A stretch of 64,000 nt of DNA from Aggregatibacter segnis. GTDB taxonomy: Bacteria; Pseudomonadota; Gammaproteobacteria; Enterobacterales; Pasteurellaceae. The position numbers and the translations under genes are program-made. The stretch's first letter is position 1. Each line of letters opens with the position of its first letter. The notes below the pieces were generated by a model. It did not search any database. It worked only from the letters and a program-made list of their open reading frames with translations, and was not told the DNA's origin. The stretch is taken from contig NZ_NRCW01000001.1 in NCBI RefSeq assembly GCF_003130075.1, positions 62,001 through 126,000 on the forward strand, in the 5' to 3' direction. This document shows positions 38,348 through 47,687 of the stretch, piece by piece.

Positions 38348-39523
38348 ATGATTCAGTGCGAACATTATCAACAAGGCGATTGTCGTTCTTGTCAATGGTT
38401 GAAACTGCCGTATGCTGTTCAACTGGAACAGAAAAACGCACATCTGCAACAGCAGCTGCACGGTTTAGATACATCTCATTTGAGTTGGGGTGCGCCTTTT
38501 CAATCTTCCCTTGATGGGTTTCGTAATAAAGCCAAAATGGTAGTGAGTGGTGCCGTCGAACGCCCTATTTTGGGGATTCTAGCGGATCCGCGAGATCCGC
38601 AAAGTGCGGTGGATTTATGCGATTGCCCACTTTACCCACAACGTTTTCAAGCTATCTTTCCTCTTCTTAAAGATTTCATCGCACGCGCAGGCCTTGTGCC
38701 GTATAACGTGGCAAAGCAAAAAGGCGAATTGAAACATCTTTTATTGACAGAAAGCCAACACAGCCACCAACTCATGTTGCGCTTTGTGTTACGTTCGGAA
38801 GCAAAATTGCCGTTGATTCAACGGGAATTGGCGGGATTACGTCAAAAATTGCCGCAACTTGCCGTCATTAGCGTGAATATTCAGCCACAAAATGCCGCGA
38901 TTTTAGAAGGTGAAAAAGAGATTTTCCTGACGGAGCAACACACGTTGTCTGAGACCTTTAACGGCATTCCACTTTTTATTCGCCCGCAGGGATTTTTTCA
39001 AACCAACCCGCAGGTTGCTGAAGGATTATACGGTACGGCACAACAATGGGTAAAAGATCTGCCAGTTCGTCAACTTTGGGATTTGTTCTGTGGTGTGGGC
39101 GGTTTCGGGCTGCATTGCTTGAAAGCGTTGCAAATGCAGAACTCGGAACAACAAATTCACCTCACGGGCATTGAAATTTCCGCCTCAGCTATCGCTGCCG
39201 CGAAACTATCAGCACAACAACTCGGATTGGACAAACAAGTTCATTTTCAGTCGTTAGATGCGGCAAATTTTGCCTTGGCTCAAGCAGACAAACCTGATTT
39301 GGTTATCGTCAACCCACCTCGTCGAGGCATTGGTCAATCGCTTGCTGAATTTCTCAATAAAATGCAACCGCACTTTATTTTGTATTCCAGTTGCAACGCG
39401 GAAACTATGGGGAAAGACTTGCGCTCGCTCACCCATTATCAACTGGAAAAAATCCAACTGTTCGATATGTTCCCACATACCGCACATTATGAGGTGTTGG
39501 TGTTGTTGAGATTGACGTCTTAA
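38348..39523 (+). CDS. rlmC: 23S rRNA (uracil-747-C5)-methyltransferase
   Basis: 391 residues. Fe-S cysteines in [14 protein letters not shown] and CDCPLYP; the SAM motifs [13 protein letters not shown] and [14 protein letters not shown]; nucleophile region YSSCNAETM; end [10 protein letters not shown]-like ([16 protein letters not shown]). It matches E. coli RlmC (RumB) across the whole length. It methylates U747. Shares an operon with hinT-nagZ. Several reversed and direct uptake sequences lie inside the coding region. Confidence 0.95.
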   Translation: MIQCEHYQQGDCRSCQWLKLPYAVQLEQKNAHLQQQLHGLDTSHLSWGAPFQSSLDGFRNKAKMVVSGAVERPILGILADPRDPQSAVDLCDCPLYPQRFQAIFPLLKDFIARAGLVPYNVAKQKGELKHLLLTESQHSHQLMLRFVLRSEAKLPLIQRELAGLRQKLPQLAVISVNIQPQNAAILEGEKEIFLTEQHTLSETFNGIPLFIRPQGFFQTNPQVAEGLYGTAQQWVKDLPVRQLWDLFCGVGGFGLHCLKALQMQNSEQQIHLTGIEISASAIAAAKLSAQQLGLDKQVHFQSLDAANFALAQADKPDLVIVNPPRRGIGQSLAEFLNKMQPHFILYSSCNAETMGKDLRSLTHYQLEKIQLFDMFPHTAHYEVLVLLRLTS

Positions 39524-39704
39524 CGTAATGTTTTGTTGATTTGGCTATTAGTATTACTGAAAAAATAAACCGTTTTTAGGCTCACAAGTGAAGCTTACAG
39601 GTACTTTTAGCTATATTTTGGCTCTATAGGCCATACTGTCCTTTTGTATAAAAAAGATATTTTATAAATAGTCATTTGGTTATCTTTTTTCTTTCGCATA
39701 AGAA

Positions 39705-39719
39705 TAATAATTGTTATCA
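39705..39719 (+). promoter_or_regulatory. Fur box upstream of the TonB-dependent receptor
   Basis: TAATAATTGTTATCA fits the 7-1-7 Fur consensus TGATAATnATTATCA at 12 of 14 defined positions. It is 35 bases before the ATG of the receptor, with further AT-rich, Fur-like sequence on its right. Iron-dependent repression of the receptor gene is the expected result. Confidence 0.8.
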
Positions 39720-39753
39720 TTTAATAAAAATAATTCTTATTTAGGAGCCAAAA

Positions 39754-42700
39754 ATGCATCAATCTCATCTTTCACTTCCATCTTATTTTCACCTTAGTCT
39801 ACTTTCTATTTCTTTATTTTGTACTTGCCAAACCGCATATACGGAGGACAGTTTAGAGCAGATTAATGTTATTGAAGAAACTGATACTAATACCACTGAG
39901 GGTAGCCGTGGCTATACAATTAAGTCGATGAAAACAGCTACTGGACTAAAAGTTTCCGGTAAGGATACGCCACAATCTGTTAGTGTGATTACAAAAAAGC
40001 AATTAGATGACAAAGCTATTCATACTCTTGAAGAAGCAATGAAGAATACCACAGGTGTTAATGTTGTACGTGATTCAGGGTTACAAACTCGTTTTCTTTC
40101 CCGTGGTTTTTATGTAGATCAAATTGGTGAAGATGGTATTACGACTAATGTAGGTGGGCGTTCAGGTTATACCGCCAAAATAGACGTTTCTCCTAGCACT
40201 GATCTAGCTATTTATGATCATATTGAAGTTGTGCGTGGTGCGACAGGATTGACCCAGTCTAACTCTGAGCCAGGCGGCACAATTAATTTGATTCGAAAAC
40301 GACCTACAGACAAATTCCAACACCTAGGAGAAATAACGGTCGATCACCGAGGTAGTACTCGTTCGGTACTAGACGTTTCCGGAGGCGTAAATCAAGATAA
40401 TAGTATTCGTGCCCGTTTAGTTGGTGTAGGGGAAAAAGCAAAGTCTTTTAAAGATAATGTGCATGGTAAAAAAGGGCTAATTTATGGTGTCGCTGACGTG
40501 GATTTAGGAAATGTTGGCGTGTTAACTTTAGGCGGTATGTATCAGAAAATTAATGAAGTGCCGGATTTTTCAGGCGTGATATTACCTTGTGAAAATCCCC
40601 AAGTTGCTCCTTTTGCCTCCCGTCCGGCATGTAATAATCCAGTAAAACTACCTCGAAATACCTATTTAGGACAGAGTTGGTCTCGTTTGAAGGGAGATAA
40701 ATATAACTTATTTGCTAATACCAAATTTGTTTTTGATAACGATTGGGAGTTTAGTATTGAAGCGTCCTATACAAAAAATAATTCAGATGCAAAAGTTGGG
40801 CAATTTTTTATCAAAGATGAACATGCTGCCGGTTTGTCCGGTTCTGACGCGCAAGGATTTCTAACCGAGAAAGGTGAAATTATTCCTTTTGAGCCAAAAG
40901 ACCAAGCACTTAAAAAACTAAAAGAATATCGTGATCAAGCAACGAAAGAATACGAGCAACGTAAGGCAGATTATGCTCAAAATCAATTTAACCAAGGCGA
41001 CTTTAATCAATATAGAAATGATCGGCTTGCTGCCCGTAAAAAAGGGTTTGATCAATGCATGAATGATATTGGTCTTGATTTTTTATGTAATGACTGGGCA
41101 GATCCTGGTGTTGATAAAGATAAACAAGAATATATTGACAAAAAACTACAAGAAGCAGGTATTGCTAACGACGCAGAAAACCGTTTTTCAAACTATCTCT
41201 ATAATAGGGCTTATAACAATAAAGGTACAACTAATCGAAAATTTACATTCGCACCAATTCGACATATTAAAAAGGACGAACAATACGGGATTAAATTGAA
41301 TTTAACTGGGCACTATAATCTTTTTGAACGAGACCATGATTTTTATGTAGGTTATGCTTATAACCATGAAAATATTCAATCAGATTTTGTTGAAATTTTT
41401 CAGAAACGTTATCGTATAAGTACTATTGATGAGGTTGGTCAAGTGCATCAGCATTTAGCCGGTCGTTGTGTTCCTAATGAGCAAGGAAATTATTATTCTC
41501 CAACTGATAAGAATCTTCCTGAACCGGATTGGGACAAGCATGATGAAAAAGGTGACCATATGCTTTATACACCAGATTGCCAACATGCTTATAAAATTAA
41601 AGTCGATAAAGACGGTAATATTTTGTATGAATTAGATAAAAATGGGCAAAAAATTCCGGAACGTGACAGCAACGGTGACATTAAGTATAAAAATGGTGCT
41701 TATGGAAATCCAAATGAAATTGTTTATAAGATGTTGAAGGAGCCGGATGACCATGTTTTAGCTCGTTATAACTATGCTAAATATTTCAATAAAAATGAAA
41801 CGCACGCAGTTATTTTGAGCACTCGTTTTAATGCAACGGAACGCCTCCATTTATTAGGTGGTGCGCAGTTTACCCATTTTGAGACCTCACAACGCAAAGA
41901 AACGCCTGTTTATAATGGTGAGCCAGCGACGCGCTATCAATCGCAATCAAATATTGATAAGGATAATGAGCACTATACTGCCAAAATGAAGGGGCATCAT
42001 TTTACACCGTATGTCGGTATTACTTATGATTTGACGAATGAGCAGAGCCTTTATGCAAGTTATACTAAGATTTTTAAACAGCAAGACAACGTAGATATTA
42101 CCAGTAAAACGGTATTACCTCCGTTAATTGGTACAAACTATGAAATCGGTTGGAAAGGCTCTTTCTTTGATAATCAATTAAATAGCTCTTTGGCTTTATT
42201 TTCTGTTGAGCAAAAAAATCGTACTGTTGTCGATTTTGGATATATACCGGGCAAAAATGGTGCTGTTGGATCATTCCAGACCATCGCAAAACCAATCGGA
42301 CGCGTTGTTAGCAAGGGGTTTGAATTGGAGTTGGCTGGAAATATAACAGAAAATTGGCAACTTTTTGCAGGCTATACTTACAATAAAAGTAAATATAAAA
42401 ATGCAGAAGAAATTAATAATGAACGGGCAAAAGGCGCTAAAGATCCTTACAACTTTAGTAATTTTACACCTGTTCAGATGTTTCGACTTGCCACCAGTTA
42501 CCGAATTCCAAGTAGCAAATGGACGATTGGTGCCGGTATTTCTGCACAGAGCCCGACAAGTAGCTTATATGGCATTAAACAAGCAGGCTATACTCTGTTT
42601 GATGCCAATATTCAGTACGAGTTTAATCGCCACGCCAAACTTAGTTTGATTGGAACGAATTTAGCGGATAAAACTTACTTTGAAAATAACTATAATCGTA

Positions 42701-42768
42701 CTCGCGGGATGAATAATTTCTACGGACGTCCGCGTACTGTCATGATGAAATTTGATTGGCAGTTCTAA
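39754..42768 (+). CDS. TonB-dependent siderophore receptor with large extracellular insertions
   Basis: 1004 residues, well above the usual 680-800 for such receptors. Signal peptide (about 1-29), TonB box near EQINVIEE, plug domain with TPQSVSVITKKQLDD and EVVRGATGLTQSNSEPGG (the FhuE/FoxA-like siderophore receptor pattern), then a beta barrel ending in an aromatic residue, FDWQF. Two unusual insertions: about residues 380-490, charged and helical with cysteines, and about 590-670, Asp/Lys/Gly-rich. They should lie in extracellular loops. It stands alone, has no uptake sequence inside, and carries a Fur box. Substrate not determinable; a hydroxamate siderophore or host-derived ligand is possible. 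Confidence 0.93.
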   Translation: MHQSHLSLPSYFHLSLLSISLFCTCQTAYTEDSLEQINVIEETDTNTTEGSRGYTIKSMKTATGLKVSGKDTPQSVSVITKKQLDDKAIHTLEEAMKNTTGVNVVRDSGLQTRFLSRGFYVDQIGEDGITTNVGGRSGYTAKIDVSPSTDLAIYDHIEVVRGATGLTQSNSEPGGTINLIRKRPTDKFQHLGEITVDHRGSTRSVLDVSGGVNQDNSIRARLVGVGEKAKSFKDNVHGKKGLIYGVADVDLGNVGVLTLGGMYQKINEVPDFSGVILPCENPQVAPFASRPACNNPVKLPRNTYLGQSWSRLKGDKYNLFANTKFVFDNDWEFSIEASYTKNNSDAKVGQFFIKDEHAAGLSGSDAQGFLTEKGEIIPFEPKDQALKKLKEYRDQATKEYEQRKADYAQNQFNQGDFNQYRNDRLAARKKGFDQCMNDIGLDFLCNDWADPGVDKDKQEYIDKKLQEAGIANDAENRFSNYLYNRAYNNKGTTNRKFTFAPIRHIKKDEQYGIKLNLTGHYNLFERDHDFYVGYAYNHENIQSDFVEIFQKRYRISTIDEVGQVHQHLAGRCVPNEQGNYYSPTDKNLPEPDWDKHDEKGDHMLYTPDCQHAYKIKVDKDGNILYELDKNGQKIPERDSNGDIKYKNGAYGNPNEIVYKMLKEPDDHVLARYNYAKYFNKNETHAVILSTRFNATERLHLLGGAQFTHFETSQRKETPVYNGEPATRYQSQSNIDKDNEHYTAKMKGHHFTPYVGITYDLTNEQSLYASYTKIFKQQDNVDITSKTVLPPLIGTNYEIGWKGSFFDNQLNSSLALFSVEQKNRTVVDFGYIPGKNGAVGSFQTIAKPIGRVVSKGFELELAGNITENWQLFAGYTYNKSKYKNAEEINNERAKGAKDPYNFSNFTPVQMFRLATSYRIPSSKWTIGAGISAQSPTSSLYGIKQAGYTLFDANIQYEFNRHAKLSLIGTNLADKTYFENNYNRTRGMNNFYGRPRTVMMKFDWQF

Positions 42769-42779
42769 CGAAATAAATA

Positions 42780-42822
42780 AAAAGTGCGGTCAAAAAACAC
42801 AATGGATTTTGACCGCACTTTT
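42780..42822. terminator. Bidirectional terminator of paired uptake sequences
   Basis: AAAAGTGCGGTCAAAA (42780-42795) and TTTTGACCGCACTTTT (42807-42822), a 16-base perfect inverted repeat, between the convergent receptor and pfkA genes. An A-rich and a T-rich flank make it usable in both directions. Confidence 0.85.
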
Positions 42823-42844
42823 GTTTTGAGTAAAACGACAGCGT

Positions 42845-43810
42845 TTAGTCTAAGCGTTTGAACATGGTTAACCAGTCCGCTTTAAATTCACGGCGCATGT
42901 TGTTGATGGCATCAATGATGTCGTGGTGAACCAAGTGTTCATTTTGGATACCCACACAGTAACCGCCTTTGCCTTGGAGCAATAAGTCGATAGCATAGAC
43001 GCCCATGCGGGAACCGAGGATACGGTCAAATGCACATGGTGTACCGCCACGTTGGATGTGACCTAAAATAGTGGCGCGGGTTTCATGATGAACGCGATCT
43101 TCAATTTCTTTCGCTAATTCATTTACGTCGCAGATTAATTCAGTAATCGCAATAATCGCATGGCGTTTGCCTTTGATGATGCTGCGTTCAATTTGGCGAA
43201 TCAGCTCTTCGCGGTTAAATTCTACCTCGGAGGCCACAATGTATTCACAGCCACCGGCAATCCCTGCAGAAATGGTGAGGTCACTACAGTGACGGCCCAT
43301 GATTTCTACGATGGAAATACGTTGGTGGGAACTGGATGTGTCACGTAAACGGTCAATAGCTTCAACCGCGGTTTGTAATGCGGTTTGGTAGCCGATGGTA
43401 TAGTCGGTCCCGGCAACGTCGTTATCGATTGTGCCCGGAATACCAACGCATGGGAAACCGTGTTCTTCGGTCAATAATTTCGCCCCCATGTAGGAACCGT
43501 CCCCACCGATAACAACGAGCGCATCAATGCCGTGAGAACGTAAGATATCGGCACATTTTGCACGCACTTCCGGATCTTTAAATTCCGGGAAACGTGCTGA
43601 GCCTAAACAGGTACCGCCACGGTTGATGATGTCGGATACACTATAACGGGTTAATTGCTTAATATTATTGTGGTATAAGCCATAATAGCCGTCATAGATA
43701 CCATAAACTTCTAACCCTTCAGACAACCCTGCGCGAACCACTGCGCGAATTGCCGCGTTCATGCCCGGAGCATCGCCACCACTTGTTAATACTGCAATTT
43801 TTTTAATCAT
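42845..43810 (-). CDS. pfkA: 6-phosphofructokinase
   Basis: 321 residues, one longer than E. coli PfkA (320). N-terminal [21 protein letters not shown] site, GGDGSYMGA, catalytic [17 protein letters not shown] and [20 protein letters not shown] are all in place. It commits fructose-6-phosphate to glycolysis and is allosterically controlled. Consistent with the fermentative pattern of the window. Confidence 0.98.
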   Translation of the reverse strand: MIKKIAVLTSGGDAPGMNAAIRAVVRAGLSEGLEVYGIYDGYYGLYHNNIKQLTRYSVSDIINRGGTCLGSARFPEFKDPEVRAKCADILRSHGIDALVVIGGDGSYMGAKLLTEEHGFPCVGIPGTIDNDVAGTDYTIGYQTALQTAVEAIDRLRDTSSSHQRISIVEIMGRHCSDLTISAGIAGGCEYIVASEVEFNREELIRQIERSIIKGKRHAIIAITELICDVNELAKEIEDRVHHETRATILGHIQRGGTPCAFDRILGSRMGVYAIDLLLQGKGGYCVGIQNEHLVHHDIIDAINNMRREFKADWLTMFKRLD

Positions 43811-43872
43811 AAGTTATCCCTTACATAAAGTTTTAATTTAAAAATCGGTTGTTTAGGTTAAACGTGCGCGAA

Positions 43873-44793
43873 TTATAGCATTTTTTTTATGTGCTGCATT
43901 TCTTGTTGTACAACAAATGTGGGTTCCGGATGGATCACAATATCGCTGTGCGGGAACGTTGTTTTTAACCGTGTTTCCAAATGTTCGGTGATATCGTGCG
44001 CTTCGATAAAAGACAGCTCATCCGCCAATTCGAGGTGAAATTGAATAAAACGAATTGCACCGGAACGACGGGTGCGTAACGCATGAAATCCGAGAATGCG
44101 TCGATCTTGGGAGATTTCTTGGTTAAGTACCGCATTAATTTGTTCAATTTCCTCAGGCGGTAACATTTGATCAAGCAATAACTGTGTTGAACTAAACAGC
44201 ATTTTTGCGGCATTAAATAGAATATAAAGGGAGATTAAAATCGCAAAAACCGCATCTGCCCATAAAATACCGTGCACACTCAAGCCTAAGGAAATCAAAA
44301 TGGCAAAGTTCATCAGCAAATCTGTTTGATAATGCAACCGATCCGCTTTAATTGCCGGGCTATCCGTTTCTTCAATCACACGACCTTGATACCACACTAA
44401 TAATAGTGTCGCAAAAATGGAAAATACGGTGACTAACATACCAAGTATTGTATTGTTCAAGGCTTGCGGAGAATTAAAACGGTGTATGCCTTGCAGTAAC
44501 AGAAAAATCGCCGAACCGGAAATAAAGGCACTTTGCACCAAAGAAGCCCGGGATTCCGCTTTGCCATGCCCAAAAGAGTGGTTGTGATCGGCAGGCATTA
44601 AAGCAAAACGCAAAATCAGCATGCTCATGAAAGAGGCCAATAGATCCAACATGGAATCAGTGATTGAGGCGAGCATACTCACTGAGCCGGTTTGCCACCA
44701 GGCAATGCCTTTTACGATAATTAACACTAAGGCGGTGATAATGGAAAAATGCGCCGCCTTTTTGACTTGAGCGGAATATTCAGAAGCCGGCAT
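43873..44793 (-). CDS. fieF: Ferrous-iron/zinc efflux transporter FieF (CDF family)
   Basis: 306 residues, six membrane segments and a cytoplasmic C-terminal domain. SVSMLASITDSMLDLLASFM and HSFGHGKAESRASL are the conserved metal-site segments of the FieF/YiiP type. It exports Fe2+/Zn2+ by proton antiport. It starts one base overlapping the lipoprotein gene stop (TAATG), suggesting coupling. Near pfkA, as in E. coli (fieF-pfkA). Confidence 0.92.
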   Translation of the reverse strand: MPASEYSAQVKKAAHFSIITALVLIIVKGIAWWQTGSVSMLASITDSMLDLLASFMSMLILRFALMPADHNHSFGHGKAESRASLVQSAFISGSAIFLLLQGIHRFNSPQALNNTILGMLVTVFSIFATLLLVWYQGRVIEETDSPAIKADRLHYQTDLLMNFAILISLGLSVHGILWADAVFAILISLYILFNAAKMLFSSTQLLLDQMLPPEEIEQINAVLNQEISQDRRILGFHALRTRRSGAIRFIQFHLELADELSFIEAHDITEHLETRLKTTFPHSDIVIHPEPTFVVQQEMQHIKKML

Positions 44794-45356
44794 TACGCTT
44801 TACACCCCAACAGCCAATCCGCTTTGCTCAGTTGTTTCATTTCTTTTTCAACCAAATATTTTTTCAGATGGTTGACCACGCGTTTGCTATTCATATTGCC
44901 GAGTTTGTAATTTTTCGGAATTTTCAAGGAATACTGATATTGCACAAAGCCACAAAACGGCAATTCTTTACCTTTTGCCATATCGATTTGCCAATCTTTG
45001 TTTTGTTCGGATGGCTCATAAATCACATAGGCGTATAATGTTTCGTTTTGGCGATAAAGCTGAAAATTTTTCACGCCGGTGTTGGTATAAACCCGTTTAC
45101 GCAAATCAATACGTTCCTGCAAAGTGCGGTTTTGAAAATTGCGATCGAGTAAAATTTCCACCGCACTTTGCCATTCTTTCGGCGTTTCGCCCGGCAGCAG
45201 ATAAACATAACGAGCAACACTGCCCAAATCTTGTTGGGTCGCAAGTTGGTAGGTTTTATCGTTGTGTTGAATGCTTTGCGGCACGTCTAATTGTGAGTTG
45301 GAAACGCACGCGGTCAGGAAAAGTGTGGTCAAAATAACAAGTGTTTTTTTCATCAT
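44793..45356 (-). CDS. Conserved lipoprotein of unknown function
   Basis: 187 residues. Signal peptide with lipobox FLTAC (Cys17 from the first Met). The mature part has DKTYQLATQQDLGSVARYVYL and LPGETPKEWQSAVEILLDRN, which I remember only from Pasteurellaceae lipoproteins near yaaA/pfkA. Two adjacent ATGs (45356 and 45353). It overlaps fieF by one base and starts two bases after the yaaA stop. Two uptake sequences in opposite orientation lie within it (about 45122-45166). Function unknown. Confidence 0.7.
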   Translation of the reverse strand: MMKKTLVILTTLFLTACVSNSQLDVPQSIQHNDKTYQLATQQDLGSVARYVYLLPGETPKEWQSAVEILLDRNFQNRTLQERIDLRKRVYTNTGVKNFQLYRQNETLYAYVIYEPSEQNKDWQIDMAKGKELPFCGFVQYQYSLKIPKNYKLGNMNSKRVVNHLKKYLVEKEMKQLSKADWLLGCKA

Positions 45357-45358
45357 GT

Positions 45359-46135
45359 TTATTCCGCCAAATCCCGTTTAAAGACAAATTCTGTTTTGGT
45401 GGATGAGGCGCTGTCAAACCAGTAGCCGCCAAGGTCGAATTCCTTGAGCTGTTCTACGTCGCTAATGCGATGTTGAATAAGGTAACGACACATTAAGCCG
45501 CGTGCCTTTTTAGCATAGAAGCTAATCACTTTATACTTCCCATTTTTGTTATCTAAAAAGACCGGTTTAATAATGTTACCTTTGAGGTTGTGTTCTTGCA
45601 CCGATTTGTAGTATTCGTCGGAGGCCAAGTTAATGAGTGTGCCGCCTTGTTGATCGATCGCTTGTTGCAATACCGGCGTAATGACATTATGCCAGAACGC
45701 ATACAAATCCTTGCCTTTCGGGTTAGCGAGTTTTGTTCCCATTTCCAAGCGATATGGCTGGATTAAGTCTAATGGCGCCAATAAACCATATAAGCCGGAT
45801 AAAATACGCAAGTGTTGTTGTGCATATAACACGTCTTCTTCATTTAGGGATTCAATGTCTAAGCCGGTGTAAACATCGCCTTTGAACGCATAAACCGCCG
45901 CTTTGGCATTGTGTTCATTGTGGTTTTGTTGCCATTCAGCAAAACGGGCGGCATTAAGCCCGGCGAGTTTATCGCTGATTGACATTAATGAACCGATGTC
46001 TGCCGGTGTCAGTTCACGGCAAATATCGATCAGTTGCTGGCTTTGCGCCAAAAAGTGCGGTTGAAAATGCGGGAGTTTTTTGGGCACTGCATTCTCAAAA
46101 TCTAATGTTTTTGCGGGAGAAATAATCGCTAACAT
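45359..46135 (-). CDS. yaaA: Peroxide stress protein YaaA
   Basis: 258 residues: [20 protein letters not shown] start and the YaaA-type motifs ([27 protein letters not shown]). In E. coli YaaA lowers free iron under peroxide stress; its bound activity is not settled. Length as expected. First of the yaaA-lipoprotein-fieF group on this strand, with only 31 bases separating it from ung upstream. Confidence 0.95.
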   Translation of the reverse strand: MLAIISPAKTLDFENAVPKKLPHFQPHFLAQSQQLIDICRELTPADIGSLMSISDKLAGLNAARFAEWQQNHNEHNAKAAVYAFKGDVYTGLDIESLNEEDVLYAQQHLRILSGLYGLLAPLDLIQPYRLEMGTKLANPKGKDLYAFWHNVITPVLQQAIDQQGGTLINLASDEYYKSVQEHNLKGNIIKPVFLDNKNGKYKVISFYAKKARGLMCRYLIQHRISDVEQLKEFDLGGYWFDSASSTKTEFVFKRDLAE

Positions 46136-46166
46136 AAAAATTCCTGTAATGGTTCTGATAACAACG

Positions 46167-46838
46167 CTAAAGCGCGCTTAATTGCCAATCAATCGGGGCA
46201 ATACCATGTTGTTGTAAATAGGTGTTGGCTTTCGAAAAATGGTGGCAACCGAAAAAGCCGCGATGGGCGGATAGCGGCGATGGATGCACGCTGGTTAAAA
46301 CACAATGTTTTTGGCGATCAATAAATTGCCCTTTTTTCTGTGCCGGACTGCCCCATAATAGAAAGACCAGATTTTCACGATGTTGATTTAAGGCTTCAAT
46401 GACTTTATCCGTAAAAATTTCCCAACCCCAATTCGCGTGGGAATGAGCTAAACCTTGTTCTACGGTTAATACCGAGTTAAGCAATAACACACCTTGCTGC
46501 GCCCATTCCACTAAATAGCCATGATTTGGCATCTGAAAGTCCTCGATGTCATTGGACAATTCTTTATACATATTTAACAAAGAGGGTGGCGGTTTGATAC
46601 CGGGCTTAACGGAAAAGGATAAACCATGCGCTTGATTTGGTCCGTGGTAAGGATCTTGCCCTAAAATCACCACTTTGACCTGTTCGAATTCTGTTAATTT
46701 AAAAGCATTGAACACGTCTGGTGCGGGCGGGTAAATAATTTTCCCCAGTTCCCGTTCTGCATGTACACGTTGCAACACTTGTTGAAAATAAGGCTGTTGT
46801 TTTTCCTGCCCAATGACATCTGTCCAGGTTTTCATCAT
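46167..46838 (-). CDS. ung: Uracil-DNA glycosylase
   Basis: 223 residues. Family-1 motifs: [20 protein letters not shown] with the catalytic Asp, and [19 protein letters not shown]. It removes uracil from DNA to start base excision repair. Two consecutive ATGs at the start (46838 or 46835). It is the true Ung, in contrast with the UDG-like protein at 23.4 kb. Divergent from grcA, as in Haemophilus. Confidence 0.97.
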   Translation of the reverse strand: MMKTWTDVIGQEKQQPYFQQVLQRVHAERELGKIIYPPAPDVFNAFKLTEFEQVKVVILGQDPYHGPNQAHGLSFSVKPGIKPPPSLLNMYKELSNDIEDFQMPNHGYLVEWAQQGVLLLNSVLTVEQGLAHSHANWGWEIFTDKVIEALNQHRENLVFLLWGSPAQKKGQFIDRQKHCVLTSVHPSPLSAHRGFFGCHHFSKANTYLQQHGIAPIDWQLSAL

Positions 46839-46982
46839 GGGGTTCCCATCTAATTTTGCGTAGCGGGAATTATAATGAAGCCATCGTGAAATTCATAGCA
46901 ATAAGCGTGATTTGTTTGTTATCAAGATGTAATTAAATAGGGCTTATTTTGTTAAATCGCGCATACCTAGAATGGATTACTT

Positions 46983-46996
46983 TTGATATGTGTCAA
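46983..46996. promoter_or_regulatory. FNR box upstream of grcA
   Basis: TTGATATGTGTCAA matches the FNR consensus TTGAT-N4-ATCAA at nine of ten defined bases. It lies in the 294-base gap between ung and grcA, about 137 bases before the grcA ATG. E. coli yfiD (grcA) is FNR-activated. The transcription start is not visible, so class I or II is unresolved. Confidence 0.7.
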
Positions 46997-47132
46997 ATAT
47001 TGAAAATGAATTAAAAAAAGACTTCGGTTCTATATCAAATTAAAGTCAAATTAATTTGAAAACTTCAAAATTTTTGATAAAATCCGCGCAGTTCAATTAA
47101 TATACAGAAAAGCCAAATTTAGGAGGCATTTT

Positions 47133-47516
47133 ATGATTAAAGGTATCCAAATCACCCAAGCGGCTAATGACAATCTTTTAAACTCTTTCTGGTTGTTAGA
47201 TAGCGAAAAAGGTGAAGCACGTTGTTTATGTGCAAAAGGTGATTACGCAGAAGATCAAATCGTAGCAGTAAGCGAATTAGGTCAAATTGAATACCGCGAA
47301 TTACCGGTAAACGTTGCACCAACTGTGAAAGTAGAAGGCGGTCAACACTTAAACGTGAACGTATTACGTCGTGAAACATTAGAAGACGCTGTATTACATC
47401 CGGAAAAATATCCACAATTAACCATTCGTGTTTCCGGTTACGCTGTGCGTTTCAACTCTTTAACACCTGAACAACAACGCGACGTGATTACTCGTACTTT
47501 CACTGAAAGCCTATAA
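47133..47516 (+). CDS. grcA: Autonomous glycyl radical cofactor GrcA
   Basis: 127 residues, with [20 protein letters not shown] at the end, Gly102 being the radical site. It is nearly identical to the last 29 residues of PflB at 33.1 kb. GrcA replaces the cleaved radical domain of oxygen-damaged pyruvate formate-lyase. RBS AGGAGG, very strong. FNR control fits its role. Followed by a strong terminator, so it is monocistronic. Confidence 0.97.
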   Translation: MIKGIQITQAANDNLLNSFWLLDSEKGEARCLCAKGDYAEDQIVAVSELGQIEYRELPVNVAPTVKVEGGQHLNVNVLRRETLEDAVLHPEKYPQLTIRVSGYAVRFNSLTPEQQRDVITRTFTESL

Positions 47517-47537
47517 TTTCAGTTTGAATGAAAAAAG

Positions 47538-47565
47538 AAACCCCGAAGTAATTCGGGGTTTTATT
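47538..47565 (+). terminator. Terminator after grcA
   Basis: AAACCCCGAA (47538-47547) and TTCGGGGTTT (47552-47561) with T-run, 21 bases after the stop. It separates grcA from the lepA operon. Confidence 0.92.
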
Positions 47566-47687
47566 TTTTTTAAACGTGGTAAAAACAGACCGCACTTTTC
47601 CTTTTCTTTTCTAGCGATTTCCGCGCTTTTCGGGTACAATCCGCCAGTTAAATTTTATGACTTTTGAATGAGAAAAATTACCAATTT

